Below are positions 26,542 to 34,783 of a DNA stretch of 48,407 nt, piece by piece. Position 1 is the stretch's first letter, and each line of letters starts with the position of its first letter. The position numbers and the translations under genes were made by a program. The notes under the pieces are model-generated. The model saw only the letters and a program-made list of their open reading frames with translations. It did no database searches and was not told the origin of the DNA. The stretch comes from Chitinophagales bacterium (GTDB taxonomy: Bacteria; Bacteroidota; Bacteroidia; Chitinophagales; JANQFB01). The stretch is from assembly GCA_028278085.1 (NCBI GenBank), contig JANQFB010000192.1, forward strand, positions 1 to 48,407, given 5' to 3'.

Positions 26542-27231
26542 CTATGGTTGGGTCAAATCCCAGTTGATCGGGGTTTTCCCCTGCTTTTCCAGCAATTCGT
26601 TGCACCTGGAGAAATGCTTGCAGCCAAAGAAGCCCCGGTCGGCGGAAAACGGAGAGGGATGGGGGGCCTGGAGGATATGATGTTTATCGGCATCGATCAG
26701 GGCTCCTTTTTCCTGGGCATATTTCCCCCACAACAAAAAGACCAGCCCTTCCTTTTTATCGGATAATTGTTTGATCACCGCATCAGTGAATTGCTCCCAT
26801 CCTTTGTTATGATGGGAGGCTGCCTGCCTGGCCCTAACGGTCAGGATGGCATTGAGCAATAATACGCCTTGCTTCGCCCAGGGTTCCAGGTTACCGGTTT
26901 TGGGGACAGGGATACCCAGGTCCTGCTGCTGCTCTTTGTATATATTGACCAGAGAAGGCGGCGGTTGTACACCGTCGGGTACGGAAAAGCACAAACCATG
27001 CGCCTGGCCCGGCCCGTGATAGGGGTCCTGCCCGATAATCACCACTTTGACATTGTAAAAAGGCGTTAGGTTAAAGGCGTTGAAGATCTGGCTGCCGGGT
27101 GGGAAAATCCGGATGCCTTTGGCTTTTTCTTCGCGCAGAAACTGCTTCAGGGCTTCGAAATAGGACGCCTGAAACTCGTCGTAGAGGAAGAGCATCCAAC
27201 TTTCTTCTATTTGGGGGCTTACGGCTGACAT
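26542..27231 (-). CDS. ung: Uracil-DNA glycosylase, family 1
   Basis: 229 residues, ATG start, usual length. The water-activating motif is [18 protein letters not shown] with Asp69, and the DNA-intercalation motif is [13 protein letters not shown] with His191. [10 protein letters not shown] carries the uracil-contacting Asn region, and [12 protein letters not shown] is another family block. It removes uracil from DNA to start base excision repair in the cytoplasm. It is a single gene, convergent with the DUF5723 gene, and transcribed away from the tRNA gene. Confidence 0.96.
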   Translation of the reverse strand: MSAVSPQIEESWMLFLYDEFQASYFEALKQFLREEKAKGIRIFPPGSQIFNAFNLTPFYNVKVVIIGQDPYHGPGQAHGLCFSVPDGVQPPPSLVNIYKEQQQDLGIPVPKTGNLEPWAKQGVLLLNAILTVRARQAASHHNKGWEQFTDAVIKQLSDKKEGLVFLLWGKYAQEKGALIDADKHHILQAPHPSPFSADRGFFGCKHFSRCNELLEKQGKTPINWDLTQP

Positions 27232-27439
27232 CCAAGGTAAATATTATAAAACCCTAATTTAACAAAAAAGACGTATTATTTTTGTGTTTGGCGTCGAATG
27301 CTTAATTTTGCTGGCGTTTTGGGGGGTTGATGGTATTGGGTAATTGGTAGTGGGTACAAGGCATTTGGAGGTGTGTGTTGGGTGATGAAACAGATGGGGT
27401 GGGGAAACGTAAATACTCCTTGATAACTTTACATTTTAT

Positions 27440-27513
27440 GGTCCCTTAGCTCAACTGGATAGAGCAACTGCCTTCTAAGCAGTAGGTTTGGGGTTCGAGT
27501 CCCTGAGGGATCA
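27440..27513 (+). tRNA. tRNA-Arg (anticodon TCT)
   Basis: A 74-base cloverleaf reads cleanly. The acceptor GGTCCCT pairs with AGGGATC, followed by T8 A9 and the D-arm GCTC...GAGC. The anticodon stem ACTGC/GCAGT holds loop CTTCTAA with anticodon TCT. The T-arm is GGGG-TTCGAGT-CCC(T), with the discriminator A at 27513. CCA is not encoded (CCT follows). Two wobble pairs lie in the T-stem. The gene marks the left edge of the AT-rich island. Confidence 0.95.
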
Positions 27514-27521
27514 CCTAAAGT

Positions 27522-27547
27522 AAAAGCCACTCATTGAGTGGCTTTTT
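27522..27547 (+). terminator. Intrinsic terminator of the tRNA gene
   Basis: Perfect 11-bp stem AAAAGCCACTC / GAGTGGCTTTT with a three-base loop, running into T residues, 9 bases after the tRNA. Confidence 0.93.
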
Positions 27548-27810
27548 TGTTGTCATAACGAGCTGATTATGAGTATTTTAATTTTTTCCTTCCAAGTTTA
27601 TCACAGGTTCGATATCTGACGTTATATGTGAATCCCAAGAGGAGTAATTTACACAGCTTTACTTGCTACTAGCTGATAATGTACTGGTTACAAAAGATAT
27701 ATGAGGTTCGACTTTTCAAATTTCAACCGGTAAAATGGTACGGATTTCTAATGTCCTCCAATTATTGGGTAGCCTACAGTATGGGGCAACCTACATAATG
27801 ATATTAGTTT

Positions 27811-28959
27811 TCACTTCAGTTCAAATTCAAATTCACCATGATCATCTCCTTCAATTCTACCCGATTTGAGTATTTGATTGTTTTTCCGCTTATTCACTTC
27901 TTTTTTGACTTGATAAATTAAGTCATTAGTGAGAAAATTCTTTCTACTCTTTTCAAAAAAGCTAATTATCACTTCTGAGAAAGGGTTTTCATCTTTTACA
28001 AGATTGTTTATGTTGCTGGCCAGAACTTGTCGGGAGGCATAAGTAGTGAGCTTTACTGCTTCCCAATTAGATTTATTTGGGTCTGAACCTCTGTAGTTAC
28101 TTTTAATTAATGAACCAGCAAAACACGCATCAACAATAATTAAAATATGCCTGCCTTTATTTGGTCTTATATAAGAAATAAGGTCATCATTTGATAAATA
28201 GGAATTAGTAAGGTGACTAATCTCGGGAACACCATCAGCTGGTATCCAGTAACCCATATTTTTTCCTTTATCAAAGTATCCATGACCTGCATAATAAATA
28301 ATTAAATTATCATTTACAGACATCTTATCAGCTAAAATGTTTAATTCTTTCTCCAGATTATCAATTGTATAATCTTCATTAAACAAAACTTTCAAATTAC
28401 TTCGTTCAAACTGGTATTTTTGTATTAATATATCTATAAAACGATTAGCATTTGGTACAGGCTCTTTTAATTGATCCCAATTTTCATACTCGTTAGCTGC
28501 TATAACCAATAAATAATTGGTTGACTTCCTTTTATTATAAATTAGTTTAATGGTATCCGTAATACTCTGATTTGATAGTGAGTAAGTTGTTAGAGTATAA
28601 ATGTTAATCCCCTCAGAAAGGTGAATCATTTTTTCCCAATATCCGCTCTTATCAGTAACAATGATGCTATCGTTTAAAACAATCTTTTGAATACCTAATG
28701 TGGCTTTTGCATAACCTTCTAATGTAAAATAAGATTCTCTAACTTGAGGGATTTCTGATAAAGTGTCAGACTGTAGCGGATTAAGAATAATAGAGGTTGG
28801 TATTTCGAAATAATGTCTTAAAGGTTTGCCAGGATAGAAGGAATCTATTTTCAATTGCTGAAATTTGCTTTTACCAGCAATCTGAATAGGTTGTCCATAT
28901 GTCTGGTTAAAGAACCATGCTAAAATACCTAATAGTAATTGGCATCTAATAAAATTCAA
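27811..28959 (-). CDS. Exported caspase-family (peptidase C14) protein
   Basis: 382 residues from TTG 28959, which overlaps the upstream stop as TTGA. An N-terminal signal peptide (LLLGILAWFF, cut near YGQ) sends it out of the cytoplasm. Residues 70-145 form an Ig-like beta domain. The caspase fold runs from about 150: YLLVIAANEYENWDQL, then IIYYAGHGYFD with catalytic His226, then ILIIVDACFAGSL with catalytic Cys279. Both members of the dyad are present, so it should be active. The family cleaves after basic or acidic residues; the specificity here is unknown. It is the last gene of a four-gene minus-strand operon, with no terminator seen after it. It has no fused effector or sensor domain. 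Confidence 0.9.
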   Translation of the reverse strand: MNFIRCQLLLGILAWFFNQTYGQPIQIAGKSKFQQLKIDSFYPGKPLRHYFEIPTSIILNPLQSDTLSEIPQVRESYFTLEGYAKATLGIQKIVLNDSIIVTDKSGYWEKMIHLSEGINIYTLTTYSLSNQSITDTIKLIYNKRKSTNYLLVIAANEYENWDQLKEPVPNANRFIDILIQKYQFERSNLKVLFNEDYTIDNLEKELNILADKMSVNDNLIIYYAGHGYFDKGKNMGYWIPADGVPEISHLTNSYLSNDDLISYIRPNKGRHILIIVDACFAGSLIKSNYRGSDPNKSNWEAVKLTTYASRQVLASNINNLVKDENPFSEVIISFFEKSRKNFLTNDLIYQVKKEVNKRKNNQILKSGRIEGDDHGEFEFELK

Positions 28960-29663
28960 TTATTTTCAGCTTTAGAAACTGGTAAATTTAATTTCCTTCG
29001 TACTTTCCTTAATTCCTTTTTCGAATTCAAATAAGTAGAAAGTAATTCGCTGGCCCACAAGCTTATTCCCCCAAATAGTAACATATTAGATAGGAAATAA
29101 TGGTTAGAATAGTTTTGGTAACTGAATTCATTAGTTTTGATATCAACACTATTAAGATAATGTGATTCGTAGATCAGATTAGCTCGCTGTCTCAATAAAA
29201 ATGAAATGGGAATCGTAGAATACACTAATCCTCCATAAAGTCTTCTCCAGGACTTCTTGTCAATTTCATAATTTCCCCATCCTGGGTATATCGCGGATTT
29301 CAAAATCAACTTTTCAGTATATAATTGTGTTACAGTAGCTATAACTTCTATTTGTATCTTCTCATCAAAGTAAATACTATCCTTTTTATAGTCCCAGTAG
29401 ATTGTCTTATTTAATCCTTCTTCAACTCCTTCATAAATATCACCACTAAGTGTTCTTATTGGTATTTTCAAACCATCAACCGTGAAAATTTCTATAGTTA
29501 CAATGAAAATTTTATCAGGTTTGGCAATGATATCATAGTTTATTACAACACTATCACCCAATTTCGAAAACGATATATTCTCAACCTTGGCCTCTAAAGA
29601 TTTTTGGGCATTCCCAATTGAAGCGATCAGTATAATGTAAGCTGTAATTATTAACCTTGACAA
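28956..29663 (-). CDS. Exported beta-sandwich and membrane protein (DUF5683-like C-terminus)
   Basis: 235 residues from TTG 29663. The signal peptide is MSRLIITAYIILIASIGNA, cut before QKS. Residues 20-110 form an Ig-like sandwich with LSGDIYEGVEEGLNKTIYWDYKKD; this SGD-x-G-N-K-x-I-x-W-D pattern also fronts other secreted Bacteroidota proteins such as SUMF1-type ones. Residues 115-235 contain LILKSAIYPGWGNYEIDKKSWRR, the PGxG motif of DUF5683, then two weak hydrophobic segments (YGGLVYSTIPISFLL, LSNMLLFGGISLWASELL). Its stop overlaps the caspase start by four bases, so the two proteins are made together. It may anchor or dock the caspase at a membrane. That role is inference. Confidence 0.72.
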   Translation of the reverse strand: MSRLIITAYIILIASIGNAQKSLEAKVENISFSKLGDSVVINYDIIAKPDKIFIVTIEIFTVDGLKIPIRTLSGDIYEGVEEGLNKTIYWDYKKDSIYFDEKIQIEVIATVTQLYTEKLILKSAIYPGWGNYEIDKKSWRRLYGGLVYSTIPISFLLRQRANLIYESHYLNSVDIKTNEFSYQNYSNHYFLSNMLLFGGISLWASELLSTYLNSKKELRKVRRKLNLPVSKAENN

Positions 29664-29686
29664 GATTAGATTTTTTCTAGTTGAAG

Positions 29687-31072
29687 TTAATCACAATACT
29701 TGTAGTAATTAATACATTCTCCACCATAATATTCCCATAATTGTTCTGAAGGATCGCCATCATTTAGTTGTCCCGTTATTATATATCCTTTTTTGGCAAC
29801 AGACAACCCAACACTATTGTACATCGCGTCGCTTGGGAATTCCGTTAGTTCCATCCAATGTCCTAATTTATTTTTTTCATTGGGTGCAATAAATTTATAC
29901 ATTCCTTTTTGCGCCTTTTGATTTTTCCCTCTCCCTAAACAAATGTACCCATATTGTTCAATTGAAAAGCCTGTAGCCGAAAACCTACAAGCCATCAAGG
30001 TGTCTACTGGTTTCCAAGGATTATCTACTTTGTTATAATCAAACTCCCAAAAATCCTTAGCAAACTGAGTTTTGCCAATTTGACCTGAACCAACATAAGC
30101 CTTGTCAACTACTCCGTTACTATCAGTGTCTAAAACAAAACAAGCAGCATGAACCCTTTCTTCACCTAGAAAATCTGGAAGGGGAGTGAATGTGTCCCTT
30201 TTGCAGTCGTATTCCCAGAATTTTTTTGTATAGGTACGGTTAGGTAGCATTCCTGTACCAATATAACCTTTGCCTTGAATTGAAAATCCAACAGCTCCAA
30301 ATAATGGCTCTTCCAGATCTGCTTTCCGTTTCCATTTACTTTCAGTCCGGCTTGGATCGAATTCCCAAAAATCTTTAAAAAAAGTATCCTCATAGAGTAT
30401 TCCTCCTCCCCCTACATATCCTTTATCTGGTATGTTATCACCATCGGTATCCAAAGAAAACGATACAGCCCGACTTCTATGGCTTGCAGGAAATGATTCA
30501 ACTGCATCCCATGTGGTTGTTTGTGTATCATACACCCAGAAATCACGTTTATTTTCAAATGATTCTTCTGCATCACCATTTCCCCTTCCCAATCCAACAT
30601 AAAGGTTTTTACCAATTACAAACCCTACAGCATCCATTCTTTCTCCACCAATAAAATCCCGTCCGCTTATCCACGAGCCCGAAAAATTAAATCCGAAATT
30701 TGGGCTTTCCCAATATTTTTGCGCTTCAATTGTTTCCACAAAACTTTTAACAATTAATTGATTATTCTCAATGGGTATTTTCAGAATTAATAAAGTGGTA
30801 TCAATTATTCCTAAACGTTTTGGCATTCCAAACCGAATGAAATCCTTATTGCCAGGTGTATGTTTAGGATACAATATGAATCCAAAATCTTTTATACCGG
30901 TACCAGTATCAATAAGAGACCCTATTAAGGTTAATTTGTTTTCTGATGAATCAATACAAACATTATCCACTTTAAATTTAGCCAGGCGATTCTTCTTTTT
31001 ACTACAAGATATAGTCATCATAATTGTAAATAAGGACAACGAAACGTATATAAAGACTTTGAAAAATCTCAT
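29687..31072 (-). CDS. Kelch-repeat lipoprotein
   Basis: 461 residues. The lipobox region is TIMMTISC with Cys23. Residues 35-120 are an Ig-like N-domain. From about 135 five kelch-type blades follow, each with GFxIxxxxYxGxG then FWEYDxxxxxW: for example FVIGKNLYVGLGRGNG / DFWVYDTQTTTWD and GYVGGGGILYEDTFFKDFWEF. This should fold as a beta-propeller on the cell surface or in the periplasm. Some inter-blade loops carry DTDGDN or DTDSNG acidic turns that may bind calcium. It lies 23 bases before the DUF5683-like gene and 40 bases after the 31113-32303 gene, second in the caspase operon. Propellers commonly bind proteins, so a substrate- or ligand-sensing role is plausible. Confidence 0.8.
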   Translation of the reverse strand: MRFFKVFIYVSLSLFTIMMTISCSKKKNRLAKFKVDNVCIDSSENKLTLIGSLIDTGTGIKDFGFILYPKHTPGNKDFIRFGMPKRLGIIDTTLLILKIPIENNQLIVKSFVETIEAQKYWESPNFGFNFSGSWISGRDFIGGERMDAVGFVIGKNLYVGLGRGNGDAEESFENKRDFWVYDTQTTTWDAVESFPASHRSRAVSFSLDTDGDNIPDKGYVGGGGILYEDTFFKDFWEFDPSRTESKWKRKADLEEPLFGAVGFSIQGKGYIGTGMLPNRTYTKKFWEYDCKRDTFTPLPDFLGEERVHAACFVLDTDSNGVVDKAYVGSGQIGKTQFAKDFWEFDYNKVDNPWKPVDTLMACRFSATGFSIEQYGYICLGRGKNQKAQKGMYKFIAPNEKNKLGHWMELTEFPSDAMYNSVGLSVAKKGYIITGQLNDGDPSEQLWEYYGGECINYYKYCD

Positions 31073-31112
31073 TTTTAGTCTAGACTATTTAAGATAAATG
31101 TTCATGCTGATC

Positions 31113-32303
31113 CTAATTATAGCAATAAAAAAAATCGTAAGTTTCAAGTTCTAAATTGGCTACTTCAATTGTATCTTGATTTGTGGCTAATGAAATTGTC
31201 CCCTTCCACATTCCTTGGATACTATTTATTTTAGGAATTAATGATATATCAAATGAAAACAAGGGGTTATGAGCAGGCACATAGATAGGAGCAAGATCTT
31301 TTCTGTTATCTAGTTTCCAAATTTGTTTGCCAGTAGCTGAGGTTAACTGAAAGTCTAAATAAACATCAGGAGATTGCCCTTTATATATTCCAAATGGCTC
31401 AAATTGGTTAACATCAAATATGATTGCATTAATGATTAAAGAATTGTCTGTAGGATTTGATATATTAAATCTTAATTGCGGTGCCCATTGCCCTACATAA
31501 TTGAAAAGCCAATACCAAACCAAATCATTATTTTCTTTATTTCTAGTTCTCCATGCACAATTTTTTAATTCATTTAGCATGTCACAATCCCTTAAATTCC
31601 ATCCCATAAGGTTAAGATCATCGTCTGAAAATAATTTTTTGATGTATTCTTCTTTCTGACAATCAACACATAAGGTTTTAACCATTCGTTGAATGTCGTT
31701 GTATTTGATTTCAGAATCAGGAGTTAATTCAAATTTTTCCATAATAGAAATAATTTCCGGAGAGGGAAAGATACGATAGGAATGATGCTTATCTTCTACC
31801 ATTTCAAGTGAAGAACTTTCGGTAACCAAAATCAATTTCGCTTCAATCTTATTAGTAGATGTTCCCGTCCTTAATTTAACAATTGAAGAAAGAATATTAG
31901 TTTGAAAAGTTGCTCCCTTTATTCCGGGATATTCTGGTTTAGACTCCTTAGGATGACTTTGTAAAAAGTTTGCTTTATGCCAGTTGGTAATGCCCAATAA
32001 TAAAACAAGAAATACATAGAAAATCATTTTCAAATTATATTTGGTTTGAATTCCTGTTTTCCCAGTATAATTCGATTTTATTATCTTTTTTTGGTAAAGA
32101 GGGTTGAATGTACAAGGTATTAAAATCGCCAACCCGATCAGGATAAAATTTGTGGTATTTGGATACTCCCAAAAAAATACTACAATATTTGTTGGTATGG
32201 ATTCAGATGAAATTACTTTGAGTAATATGGCTGAAATGGTGAGTAATAGTATAGAAGGAACCCAGATAATTTGCTGAATTATCAAAATAATTTCCTTGAT
32301 CAT
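31113..32303 (-). CDS. Membrane protein with large extracytoplasmic domain, first gene of the caspase operon
   Basis: 396 residues, ATG start. Three membrane helices lie at about 6-30 (IIQQIIWVPSILLLTISAILL), 50-66 (NFILIGLAILIPCTF) and 93-108 (MIFYVFLVLLLGITNW). The remaining 285 residues form a soluble domain. It has a helical part (FELTPDSEIKYNDIQRMV, with CVDCQKEEYIKK and DCDMLNELKNCAW) followed by a beta part (WAPQLRFNISNPTDNSLIINAI ... FEPFGIYKG). No family is recognised. Cys pairs could form disulfides outside the cytoplasm. On the minus strand TAAATTTA (32341-32348), with TTTTG upstream, is a weak promoter candidate. Being first in the operon, it may be the sensor or membrane platform; that is inference. 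Confidence 0.72.
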   Translation of the reverse strand: MIKEIILIIQQIIWVPSILLLTISAILLKVISSESIPTNIVVFFWEYPNTTNFILIGLAILIPCTFNPLYQKKIIKSNYTGKTGIQTKYNLKMIFYVFLVLLLGITNWHKANFLQSHPKESKPEYPGIKGATFQTNILSSIVKLRTGTSTNKIEAKLILVTESSSLEMVEDKHHSYRIFPSPEIISIMEKFELTPDSEIKYNDIQRMVKTLCVDCQKEEYIKKLFSDDDLNLMGWNLRDCDMLNELKNCAWRTRNKENNDLVWYWLFNYVGQWAPQLRFNISNPTDNSLIINAIIFDVNQFEPFGIYKGQSPDVYLDFQLTSATGKQIWKLDNRKDLAPIYVPAHNPLFSFDISLIPKINSIQGMWKGTISLATNQDTIEVANLELETYDFFYCYN

Positions 32304-32613
32304 TAGTGGCAGATTATAATATATGTAGAAATTAGCATGATAAATTTAGCAGATAAATCTTTATCAAAATAATATTTTTTTTAATTTGCAAGATTTCCTT
32401 TGCTATAAGCTGTATTCAGAATTACATTAATAAAGGTCAATCGAAAAAGCATAAAATAGCCAACTCCTTGAATACTTTGACATTTTGTGGTTCGCATAAT
32501 TTTCTCCAATATGAAATAGTAGTTGTGAGGATATAAAAACTTTAGCAAATCAATTGGATATGTTGCATAATGCTGGCTTCCTTGAAAATTTGATACATTA
32601 TAAACGATGACTG
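32304..32613. other. AT-rich divergent intergenic region
   Basis: 310 bases between the caspase operon and the 32614 gene. It is very AT-rich, with a possible minus-strand -7 box at 32341-32348. A minus-strand frame across most of it lacks family features. Nothing else is recognised. Confidence 0.4.
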
Positions 32614-33126
32614 ATGAAACCAAAAGAAAAAAATGGGTCAAATTTTCAGGATCTCTTGTGGTTGTTTGTTCTAGTATTCATCCTATGGTTGATTTATCTA
32701 TTCACCGTAAGATTAATAGTAGGAAAGTTTAATGTCAGTGGTTTGTTTGGAGATTCTTTTGGTGGGTTTACTGCACTATTTTCAGGTTTTGCTTTTGTTG
32801 GAATAATTTACACTATTTGGCAACAGCAAAAGCAATTGGCATTGCAAATGGAAGAATTAGCATTGCAAAGAAAGGAATTGGAATTGACCAGAAATGAGCT
32901 AAAACGATCTGCTGAAGCACAGGAGAAATCAGAAAAAGCTTTGAATGATCAAGTGGAGAAATTGAATACAGCCGCAAGAATAAATGGTTATTCTACGCTT
33001 ATCAGTTTTCATGAAAACATGATTGATAGGCGTAAAGCAAATGAAGAACTTGTGCAAAAACATTCAGATTTCAGTAGCCAATATATTGAAACTCTTGAAA
33101 GGATACTCAAAAGCTTGGAGCATTAA
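32614..33126 (+). CDS. Small two-helix membrane protein with coiled coil, phage-abortive-infection-like N-terminus
   Basis: 170 residues, ATG start. Two membrane helices lie at about 14-36 (LLWLFVLVFILWLIYLFTV) and 50-69 (GGFTALFSGFAFVGIIYTI). A strong coiled coil follows at 70-120 (WQQQKQLALQMEELALQRKEL ... ELKRSAEAQEKSEKAL). The tail of 50 residues is helical. This module, two helices followed by QQ-xxL-xxxxEELxLQRKEL and AQEKSEKAL, is the N-terminal part of putative phage abortive infection membrane proteins and some retron-type effectors. Here the usual C-terminal domain is short or absent. It stands alone, with no reverse transcriptase or nuclease next to it. A defence role is a hypothesis based on the module only. 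Confidence 0.65.
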   Translation: MKPKEKNGSNFQDLLWLFVLVFILWLIYLFTVRLIVGKFNVSGLFGDSFGGFTALFSGFAFVGIIYTIWQQQKQLALQMEELALQRKELELTRNELKRSAEAQEKSEKALNDQVEKLNTAARINGYSTLISFHENMIDRRKANEELVQKHSDFSSQYIETLERILKSLEH

Positions 33127-33461
33127 AGATGCTTACTCTTCAGGAAACTATAAAATGTGAGAGAAAGTCTACCTAAGAAATACATAATTACAATAGGACA
33201 GCTTATCATCAAAATGACATTCTAGTGGATAGCCTGAATATTGCTCTTGAAACTAAACTCCGATACATAATATCTATATAGACAGAGGCAAAGAAGGCAT
33301 ACAACGTTTTAAAAGGGGAACTCTTCTAACCAAATCCCAAACTAATACAATTACATAATTTAAGAAATTTAAATTCTTGTCATGCAACCGATTGCATTCA
33401 ATTTGCATCTATTGGTTAATGGTTATATAAATTATATAACTTATTTAAACCATTATTCATA
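33127..33461. other. AT-rich intergenic region without recognisable features
   Basis: 335 bases between the small membrane protein and the RCC1 gene. I see no gene, no clear hairpin and no exact TAnnTTTG box. Confidence 0.4.
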
Positions 33462-33582
33462 ATGTGCTGCATTCCTAAGTTTTATATAAAATTATTTAAG
33501 GTTTTTTTTTATTGTTAATATATATACACAGATACCACAAGTTTACGGTGCCAAAAAAATAGCTGGTGGAGGTCATCATACT

Positions 33583-34716
33583 TTGATCATTTGTACCGAT
33601 AGTACAGTATGGGCTTGTGGCCTTAATTCTTATGGGCAGTTGGGTAGCGGAACTTCAAATTTGGTTGCAAATCGAGAATTTATGAACGTGCCAGGCCTTT
33701 ATGATTTTGCCGCAGTGGCCGCTGGAAATATTCACTCTATGGCATTGAGAAATGATGGTACAGTTTGGACTTGGGGTTGGAATTTAAATGGCCAATTGGG
33801 AGATAGTACCACCTTATCTAGCTTTACACCAATACAAGTTTATGGATTATCTAATGTATTGGCAATTTCAGCTGGCCACTTACATTCTGTAGCCCTAAAA
33901 AATGATAGTGTTGCTTGGTCATGGGGTAGAAATGTACATGGACAACTCGGAGATAGCACACAAATTGTCAGTTTGATTCCTGTCGAAGTGTTAGGGCTTA
34001 CAGAAATAACAAACATTGCAGCAGGTTATGATCATTCATTGTTTATTTCCAGAGATAGTTTAATAGCTGGGTGTGGATACAACGAATTTGGCCAGTTAGG
34101 AAATGAAGGATTGAATAATTATTATACTTCACCTCAAATTACAGAATTTTCATGTAATGGAACCATTCTTCCGATAGAACTACTCTCCTTTGAAGGGATC
34201 AATGATGGGACCATAAACAAATTGAAATGGCTAACTTCATCAGAATCAAACAATAAATATTTCATAATACAACACAGTATAAATGCCTTAGATTTCATAG
34301 AAATAGGCAGATTGAATAGCAGTGGAAATTCTCATCTACAACAGGAATACCAATTCATACATGAAAAACCTAATATTGGGATAAATTATTACCGATTGAA
34401 AAAAATTGATTTTGATGGGCAATACGACTATTCACAGGCAATTGCAATAATGGCAAAAGATTCGCAGAAGAACGAAATTTGTAGCATTTTTCCTAATCCT
34501 GCAAGTTATCATATTATGCTAGACATTCTTCCGTTCGATGCAAATGCAATTTTCGAAATTCAAATTTTTAACACATTAGAGCAGCTAATAAGCACAGAAA
34601 TAAAAAGTTCCGAACTTTCAGAAATAGATATTTCAACTTTAGAGGCTGGAATTTATTACATAGTTGTTACCTATAAAAAATGTAAACAGGTCAAAAAACT
34701 AGTCATCACAAGGTAA
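33583..34716 (+). CDS. RCC1-repeat T9SS protein, N-terminus out of frame across a T9 tract
   Basis: 377 residues from the first standard in-frame start, TTG 33583, but that start lies inside the first RCC1 repeat. The true beginning is probably ATG 33462 (MCCIPKFYIKLFKVFF). That is a signal-peptide-like leader in another frame, which joins this frame if one T is removed from the nine Ts at 33502-33510. Four RCC1 repeats follow (VWACGLNSYGQLGSG, VWTWGWNLNGQLGDS, AWSWGRNVHGQLGDS, IAGCGYNEFGQLGNE), each with the W-G-x-N-x-x-G-Q-L-G core. Then come the LPIELLSFEG module common in Bacteroidota secreted proteins and a T9SS sorting domain (IFPNPASYHIMLDI, LEAGIYYIVV). Four repeats are fewer than the seven of a full propeller. 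It is likely a surface protein if the frame is restored. Confidence 0.75.
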   Translation: MIICTDSTVWACGLNSYGQLGSGTSNLVANREFMNVPGLYDFAAVAAGNIHSMALRNDGTVWTWGWNLNGQLGDSTTLSSFTPIQVYGLSNVLAISAGHLHSVALKNDSVAWSWGRNVHGQLGDSTQIVSLIPVEVLGLTEITNIAAGYDHSLFISRDSLIAGCGYNEFGQLGNEGLNNYYTSPQITEFSCNGTILPIELLSFEGINDGTINKLKWLTSSESNNKYFIIQHSINALDFIEIGRLNSSGNSHLQQEYQFIHEKPNIGINYYRLKKIDFDGQYDYSQAIAIMAKDSQKNEICSIFPNPASYHIMLDILPFDANAIFEIQIFNTLEQLISTEIKSSELSEIDISTLEAGIYYIVVTYKKCKQVKKLVITR

Positions 34717-34783
34717 TTAATCAGACATAAAATATCCATTCAAAATCAAAATAATGTTTACTCTGATAAAACCAAATAAATCA

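Noticed and set aside
32381-32641. 86-codon minus-strand frame between the caspase operon and the 32614 gene
   Set aside because: It overlaps the start of the 32614 gene, lies in very AT-rich DNA and shows no family pattern.
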